DNA from: Catalinimonas niigatensis
GTDB lineage: Bacteria; Bacteroidota; Bacteroidia; Cytophagales; Cyclobacteriaceae
Direction: 5' to 3'
NCBI RefSeq assembly: GCF_030506285.1
Contig: NZ_CP119422.1
Span: 4,141,501 to 4,205,500, forward strand
Length of the DNA stretch: 64,000 nucleotides
Shown: one piece after another, positions 60,216-64,000 of the stretch
How positions within the stretch are numbered: the stretch's first letter is position 1
Layout of the letters: every line of letters starts with the position of its first letter
Program-made: the position numbers and the translations under genes
Notes under the pieces: model-generated
What the model saw: the letters and a program-made list of their open reading frames with translations, nothing else
Databases searched by the model: none
Told to the model about the DNA's origin: nothing

Positions 60216-60311
60216 ATCAAACGGAGTGCCATCTGTGTATACAGACTGGAAAGGCCATTTTTCCCTTTTTATTCTGTACGTTTCTGTACAAATGATGCAC
60301 AAGAATGGACA
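60216..60311 (-). promoter_or_regulatory. Shared permease regulatory module, copy D
   Basis: On the minus strand TGTCCATTCTTGTGCA (from 60311) and TTTGTACAGAAACGTACA (ending 60275) give a variant of the common site, 37 bases long. GATGGCAC (60233-60226) is 78 bases from the outer edge, followed by five bases and TTGAT, the closest match to a sigma-54 -24/-12 pair in this window. It drives the PadR-permease copy 7 unit. Confidence 0.55.
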
Positions 60312-60488
60312 GGAAACTAAACCACTTTAAGTGTAAAAATAGAGTTGGGACTCTTTATTGATCCAACAAACGGCTACTAAATCCCGTCATCCTTCTCTGA
60401 AAAGAAAGTATTTTATCCGTACCTACTACGGTGCATCTTTCATCTACTAAGCATTAAATGTGATGCATGCTTCTGTTCTTTGCAAACC

Positions 60489-60540
60489 ATCAAATAAATA
60501 TGCTAATTTCGGGCTTCTATTTATCAAATAAATAGCATAT
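60489..60540 (+). repeat. Direct and inverted repeats in the hybrid-regulator promoter
   Basis: ATCAAATAAATA occurs at 60489-60500 and 60523-60534, 34 bases apart. ATATGCTA (60498-60505) and TAGCATAT (60533-60540) form an inverted repeat. It could be an operator, with the 34-base period placing sites three helical turns apart. Confidence 0.5.
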
Positions 60541-60569
60541 CTTCTTTCTGGCTGACGTTATCTTAACAA

Positions 60570-63374
60570 ATGCATAAGCAATATCATCAACATCCTACCC
60601 TTACTACTCATCTGAAAGCAGTGGTGATGCTTATATGTGTGCCCCTGCTTCTTTTCTCCTGTCAGCCTTCCCTGAAAGATACGATTGTCATTGGTTTTTC
60701 GCAGTGTGTGGATGATGACGACTGGCGACAGACCATGTATTTTGAGATGCAAAAAGAGCTGGCATTTTATCCCAATGTAAAACTTATCTACAAAAATGCC
60801 GATGCCAGCAATGAGCAGCAAATTGAAGATATCAAAGCACTAAGAGAAGCTGGTATAGATATCTTGATCGTATCGCCCAATGAAGCCCAACCCATTACGC
60901 CCATTGTAGAAGAAGTGTATCGTTCGGGAATTCCAGTCATCGTGGTGGACCGTAAGATTTCCTCTGACAATTACACGGCCTATGTGGGCGCTGATAATTA
61001 TGAGATTGGCAATATCGCCGGTGCCTATGCCGCTAATTTACTGCCCGAAGGAGGTAAAATTCTGGAAGTTACCGGACTGCCAGGTTCCACGCCCGCTCAG
61101 GACAGGCACCAGGGCTTTGTAGATGCCCTGAAAAATTTTCCGGAACTGAGGCTGATGAACGCCATCAACGGGCAATGGAAAGAAGAAGTGGCTAGAGAGG
61201 AAATCCGGCAGCACCTCAAGAAAGCTCAGGAGGCAGATCTGATCTTTGCTTTTAACGATATGATGGCGAGGGCCACGCATCAGGTACTGGATGCTGCTCA
61301 GACAGAAGATATGCCTCTCTTACTGGGTATTGATGGACTTTTTGGTCCACGACTAGGCATTGAAATGGTCAACAATGGGATACTGGATGCGACTTTCCTT
61401 TACCCCACCGGCGGTGATAAAGCCATAGAACTGGCTGTCAATATCCTGGAGGGCAAGCCTTATGACAAGGAGAACATTCTCCAAACCACAGTCATTGACC
61501 AGTCCAATGTCAAGATCATCAAATCGCAGGCAGAGAAGATCTACGAACAGCAACAGGATATTGTCAATCAACAGAACGCCATACAGGAACAGCTGGCAGT
61601 GTATCAGAACCAGCGTACTTTGCTTTATGTCGTCATCAGTAGTCTGGTGGCAGCCATTGTGCTGGGAGCTTATGCCCTGTATTCGCTGAAAGAAAAACTA
61701 GAAACCAACCGCCAGTTGAAAAGCAAAAATGAAGAGATTTTGAAGCAGCGCAACCAGATCATGCAACTGGCCCAGGAGACAGAAGAGGCTAATCAGGCAA
61801 AATTCCGCTTCTTTACAGATATTTCTCATGAGTTCCGGACTCCGATTACGCTTATTCTTACCTCTATTGAGGATATTTTGGAAAATGAATCTCCTGGCAG
61901 CGCACTATTCCACAAAGATATTCATCTCATCAAAAGAAATGCAACCCGGCTGCTACGGCTGGTTAGTCAGTTGCTGGATTTCCGGCGGATTGAGCATGGC
62001 AAAATGGAACTCAAAGCTTCCTCTGGCGACCTGGTTACTTTTATTCAGGAAATTTTCTCCGCTTTTGAGGGTACTGCGGCCAAAAGGAATATTGATTATC
62101 AGCTGGTCAGTATAGAACCCAGGCTGGAATTGTGGTTTGATGGCTCCATGCTGGATAAGGTTTTCTTCAACCTGCTATCCAATGCCTTTAAATTTACTGC
62201 GGATGGAGGCAAAATAGTAGTGATGATTGAGCAGGATACTGAAAACCGCATGGCAAGAGTACTGATCAAAGATAATGGCAGGGGAATGTCGCAGGAACAT
62301 GTGGCCCACGCTTTTGAAAGGTTCTACCAGGGAGAGCAAAACAGTAGCATGGGTACCGGCTTAGGACTTTCGCTTTCACGCGAATTGATTCAGATGCATC
62401 ACGGGGCTATCAGGATTGACAGCGAACCGGGCAGAGGGACTAGCTTTGAAATCAAGCTGCCTTTGGGCAAAGCGCATCTGAAAGAGAAAGAGCGTATTGA
62501 GAGGGTAAGCGGAAGCTCGTCTGCTCAGCTAAGAAGCATTTACGAAGAAGAGGCCTATGAGAAAGAAGAAATATTTACTGAAGAAAAGCAGCCTTCTCAT
62601 GAAACCAGTATTCTGGTAGTGGAGGATAATGTCGAGCTTCGTAAATTTCTGGTATCCAAATTACAAGCTCATTACCAGGTACTGCATGCTGCCGACGGAG
62701 ATCAGGGCCTTAGTATAGCCTTTGATGAGGTGCCCGACCTGATTATCAGTGACATCATGATGCCGGGAACCGATGGCATCAGACTTGCCAAAATACTCAA
62801 AACAGACCTCAGAACTTCTCATATCCCGGTGATCTTACTCACAGCCCGAGATACTACTGAGCAGCAGGTGGAAGGTTTACAAACCGGAGCGGATGCCTAC
62901 ATCGTCAAGCCTTTTCATACCAAATACCTGATGGCCCGTATCCGTCAACTGCTGCAAAGCAGGGAATTACTGCGTCAGCACTATTTGGGTAAAGCCTCCG
63001 TAGCAGAGGCATTAGAAATCCCCAAAGGTGTCAATAAGCTTGATAATGAGTTTCTTGATAATTTTAAAGCTATTGTAGATCAAAAGCTCAGCGATCCTGA
63101 ACTGAATGTCAATGAAATTGCCAAAGAGGTAGGATTATCCCGTGTGCAATTGTACCGAAAAGTAAAGGCACTGTTGGATTTTAGTGTGAACGATTACATC
63201 AAACAACTTCGCCTCACCAAAGCCAAAACACTGCTCCTGCAACAGGAGTTGAGTATCTCCGAAATCGCTTATGAAGTGGGCTTTTCTTCACCTGCTTATT
63301 TCTCTACAGTTTTCAAAAGTGAATTTCAAATCTCCCCTTCCGAATATATCCGCAGCCCCAGCTCTGCCACTTAA
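60570..63374 (+). CDS. Hybrid two-component sensor-regulator with periplasmic sugar-binding-type domain
   Basis: A 934-residue one-chain phosphorelay. Signal and lipobox-like LLLFSCQP lie near residue 30. Residues ~38-305 form a periplasmic-binding type I domain (FSQCVDDDDWRQTMYFEMQK, then YVGADNYEIGNIAGAYAANL), as used for sugar sensing. A TM segment lies near 348-368. The HisKA box is DISHEFRTPITLI (near 425), followed by the HATPase (DNGRGMS, GTGLGLSLSREL). A receiver domain (LIISDIMMPGTDGIRLAKIL, phospho-Asp near 720) and a C-terminal AraC-type helix-turn-helix (NEIAKEVGLSRVQLYRKVKA, SEIAYEVGFSSPAYFSTVFK) follow. It probably senses a sugar and activates the MFS gene downstream. Confidence 0.93.
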   Translation: MHKQYHQHPTLTTHLKAVVMLICVPLLLFSCQPSLKDTIVIGFSQCVDDDDWRQTMYFEMQKELAFYPNVKLIYKNADASNEQQIEDIKALREAGIDILIVSPNEAQPITPIVEEVYRSGIPVIVVDRKISSDNYTAYVGADNYEIGNIAGAYAANLLPEGGKILEVTGLPGSTPAQDRHQGFVDALKNFPELRLMNAINGQWKEEVAREEIRQHLKKAQEADLIFAFNDMMARATHQVLDAAQTEDMPLLLGIDGLFGPRLGIEMVNNGILDATFLYPTGGDKAIELAVNILEGKPYDKENILQTTVIDQSNVKIIKSQAEKIYEQQQDIVNQQNAIQEQLAVYQNQRTLLYVVISSLVAAIVLGAYALYSLKEKLETNRQLKSKNEEILKQRNQIMQLAQETEEANQAKFRFFTDISHEFRTPITLILTSIEDILENESPGSALFHKDIHLIKRNATRLLRLVSQLLDFRRIEHGKMELKASSGDLVTFIQEIFSAFEGTAAKRNIDYQLVSIEPRLELWFDGSMLDKVFFNLLSNAFKFTADGGKIVVMIEQDTENRMARVLIKDNGRGMSQEHVAHAFERFYQGEQNSSMGTGLGLSLSRELIQMHHGAIRIDSEPGRGTSFEIKLPLGKAHLKEKERIERVSGSSSAQLRSIYEEEAYEKEEIFTEEKQPSHETSILVVEDNVELRKFLVSKLQAHYQVLHAADGDQGLSIAFDEVPDLIISDIMMPGTDGIRLAKILKTDLRTSHIPVILLTARDTTEQQVEGLQTGADAYIVKPFHTKYLMARIRQLLQSRELLRQHYLGKASVAEALEIPKGVNKLDNEFLDNFKAIVDQKLSDPELNVNEIAKEVGLSRVQLYRKVKALLDFSVNDYIKQLRLTKAKTLLLQQELSISEIAYEVGFSSPAYFSTVFKSEFQISPSEYIRSPSSAT

Positions 63375-63507
63375 TGTAACAATTTTAGAAGTAGATGTAT
63401 CAAATTCAAAAGTCTCACGCTGAGGCGCTTCTGTATTTTAATAATTTTTAATAAATAACCCCTCCAAAAATCATAATAATAGCATTTTTATAAATACTAT
63501 GCCTGTA

Positions 63508-63535
63508 TGTATCAATATTGAAAAGGATTGATACA
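63508..63535 (+). promoter_or_regulatory. Inverted-repeat operator before the sugar transporter
   Basis: TGTATCAAT (63508-63516) and ATTGATACA (63527-63535) form a perfect nine-base inverted repeat with a 10-base spacer, 60 bases before the MFS start. It is a candidate site for the AraC-type output of the hybrid regulator upstream. Confidence 0.5.
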
Positions 63536-63594
63536 GAATTGAACTCCTCTGTTCCGTGTTGTACCTACATTTGAGTAAACACAACAACCTACTC

Positions 63595-64000
63595 ATGATA
63601 AAAAACGGGCACATCCTTTTCTGGTCAATTACTGTCGCATTAGGTGGATTTCTCTTTGGTTTTGATACAGCCGTAATCTCCGGAGCAGAACAGACCATAC
63701 AGACAGTCTGGCAACTTAGTAGTGTACAGCATGGTCTCACCGTTTCTATTGCCCTTATAGGTACAGTAATCGGAGCCCTGTTTGGCGGTATCCCTTCGGA
63801 TGCATTGGGAAGAAAGAAAACTCTGTTCTGGATAGCCGTCCTTTATCTGGTCTCTGCTTTAGGCTCAGCATTGGCTACCGACTGGTATCTCTTCCTGTTT
63901 TTCAGATTTATCGGTGGTTTAGGCGTGGGCGCTTCTTCGGTAGCTGCGCCCATGTATATTTCAGAAATCTCACCGCCCAAATCAAGAGGCAGACTGGTCG
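63595..64000 (+). CDS. Sugar porter MFS transporter, N-terminal part, cut by the window edge
   Basis: About 135 residues of an MFS sugar porter are visible. The N-terminus MIKNGHILFWSITVALGGFL leads to FGFDTAVISGAEQTI, the typical TM1 start of sugar/H+ symporters; ALFGGIPSDALGRKKTL near 60-75 is the cytoplasmic GRKK loop; FFRFIGGLGVGASSVAAPMY near 102-120 and EISPPKSRGRLV near 125 match the PESPR-like loop of the family. About five TM segments are in view. It lies 220 bases after the hybrid regulator, so it is a likely target. Substrate unknown. Confidence 0.93.
   Translation, partial: MIKNGHILFWSITVALGGFLFGFDTAVISGAEQTIQTVWQLSSVQHGLTVSIALIGTVIGALFGGIPSDALGRKKTLFWIAVLYLVSALGSALATDWYLFLFFRFIGGLGVGASSVAAPMYISEISPPKSRGRLV

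Larger units (their letters stand above)
60129..60569. other. 441-base divergent regulatory gap
   Basis: It holds the module D upstream of PadR (60216-60311) and, on the other side, the promoter of the hybrid regulator with repeats at 60489-60540. The central part (60320-60480) shows no gene or clear element. TAATTTCG (60504-60511), one mismatch from the TAnnTTTG box, is a possible plus-strand -7 box. Confidence 0.5.

Noticed and set aside
1-64000. CRISPR arrays, tRNA or rRNA genes, prophage
   Set aside because: No regularly spaced repeats, cloverleaf-like segments, rRNA-like stretches or phage structural genes were recognised on reading; a tRNAscan or Infernal run would be needed to exclude tRNAs fully.

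Overview
The window looks like chromosomal DNA of a marine or environmental Bacteroidota, most likely a Cytophagales-type bacterium. The evidence is an STN-type TonB-dependent receptor with a DUF4249 lipoprotein, a hybrid two-component regulator with an AraC output domain, many MacB/FtsX-like permeases of about 800 residues, planctomycete-type cytochrome (PSD1/DUF1501) genes, and promoters resembling the Bacteroidota TTG / TAnnTTTG consensus. No tRNA, rRNA, CRISPR array, phage or intact insertion sequence was seen. All calls come from reading the sequence; no database search was run.

Layout. 0-4.2 kb: end of a dihydrolipoyl dehydrogenase gene, a YjjG-type nucleotidase, and a GMC oxidoreductase paired with a Tat-signal gluconate-dehydrogenase-subunit-3-like partner. 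4.2-10.4 kb: a minus-strand outer-membrane operon of TonB receptor, DUF4249 lipoprotein and macroglobulin-like protein. 10.6-16.1 kb: an M14-type deacylase, a six-hairpin glycosidase lipoprotein and P5C dehydrogenase (pruA). 16.3-20.2 kb: a trypsin-like protease and a 618-residue protein that share a transthyretin-like domain, beside a 545-base hairpin-rich gap. 20.2-25.8 kb: Gfo/Idh/MocA oxidoreductase, DUF6544, DUF2490, a ToxR-like membrane regulator and small hypotheticals. 25.8-30.2 kb: a first double-FtsX permease, fragments of a nuclease and a transposase, and a Ca2+/Na+ antiporter. 30.2-36.0 kb: a three-gene cytochrome cluster (PSD1, DUF1501, DUF2231/heme/LRR). 36.1-39.7 kb: RluE-type pseudouridine synthase, Uma2 nuclease, AbgB-like amidohydrolase and a small secreted protein.

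40-60 kb is the most unusual part. It carries six more double-FtsX permeases, two of them behind PadR regulators and one frameshifted, with no ATPase gene in the window. The cluster is interrupted by a glycoside-hydrolase-like gene and an AT-rich higBA-type toxin-antitoxin patch. Four loci (three permease genes and one PadR-permease unit) share an upstream module: a roughly 36-base palindromic site with its outer end 77-78 bases (86 in one copy) upstream of a GATGGCA(T/C) box that resembles a sigma-54 -24 element. A fifth, weaker copy lies before the small secreted-protein gene at 39.1-39.7 kb. I infer a regulon of envelope-stress or export-type permeases driven by an activator encoded elsewhere.

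60.5-64 kb: a hybrid two-component sensor with a periplasmic sugar-binding-type domain, followed by the start of a sugar-porter MFS gene with a perfect inverted repeat in its leader. This looks like a sugar-sensing and uptake locus.
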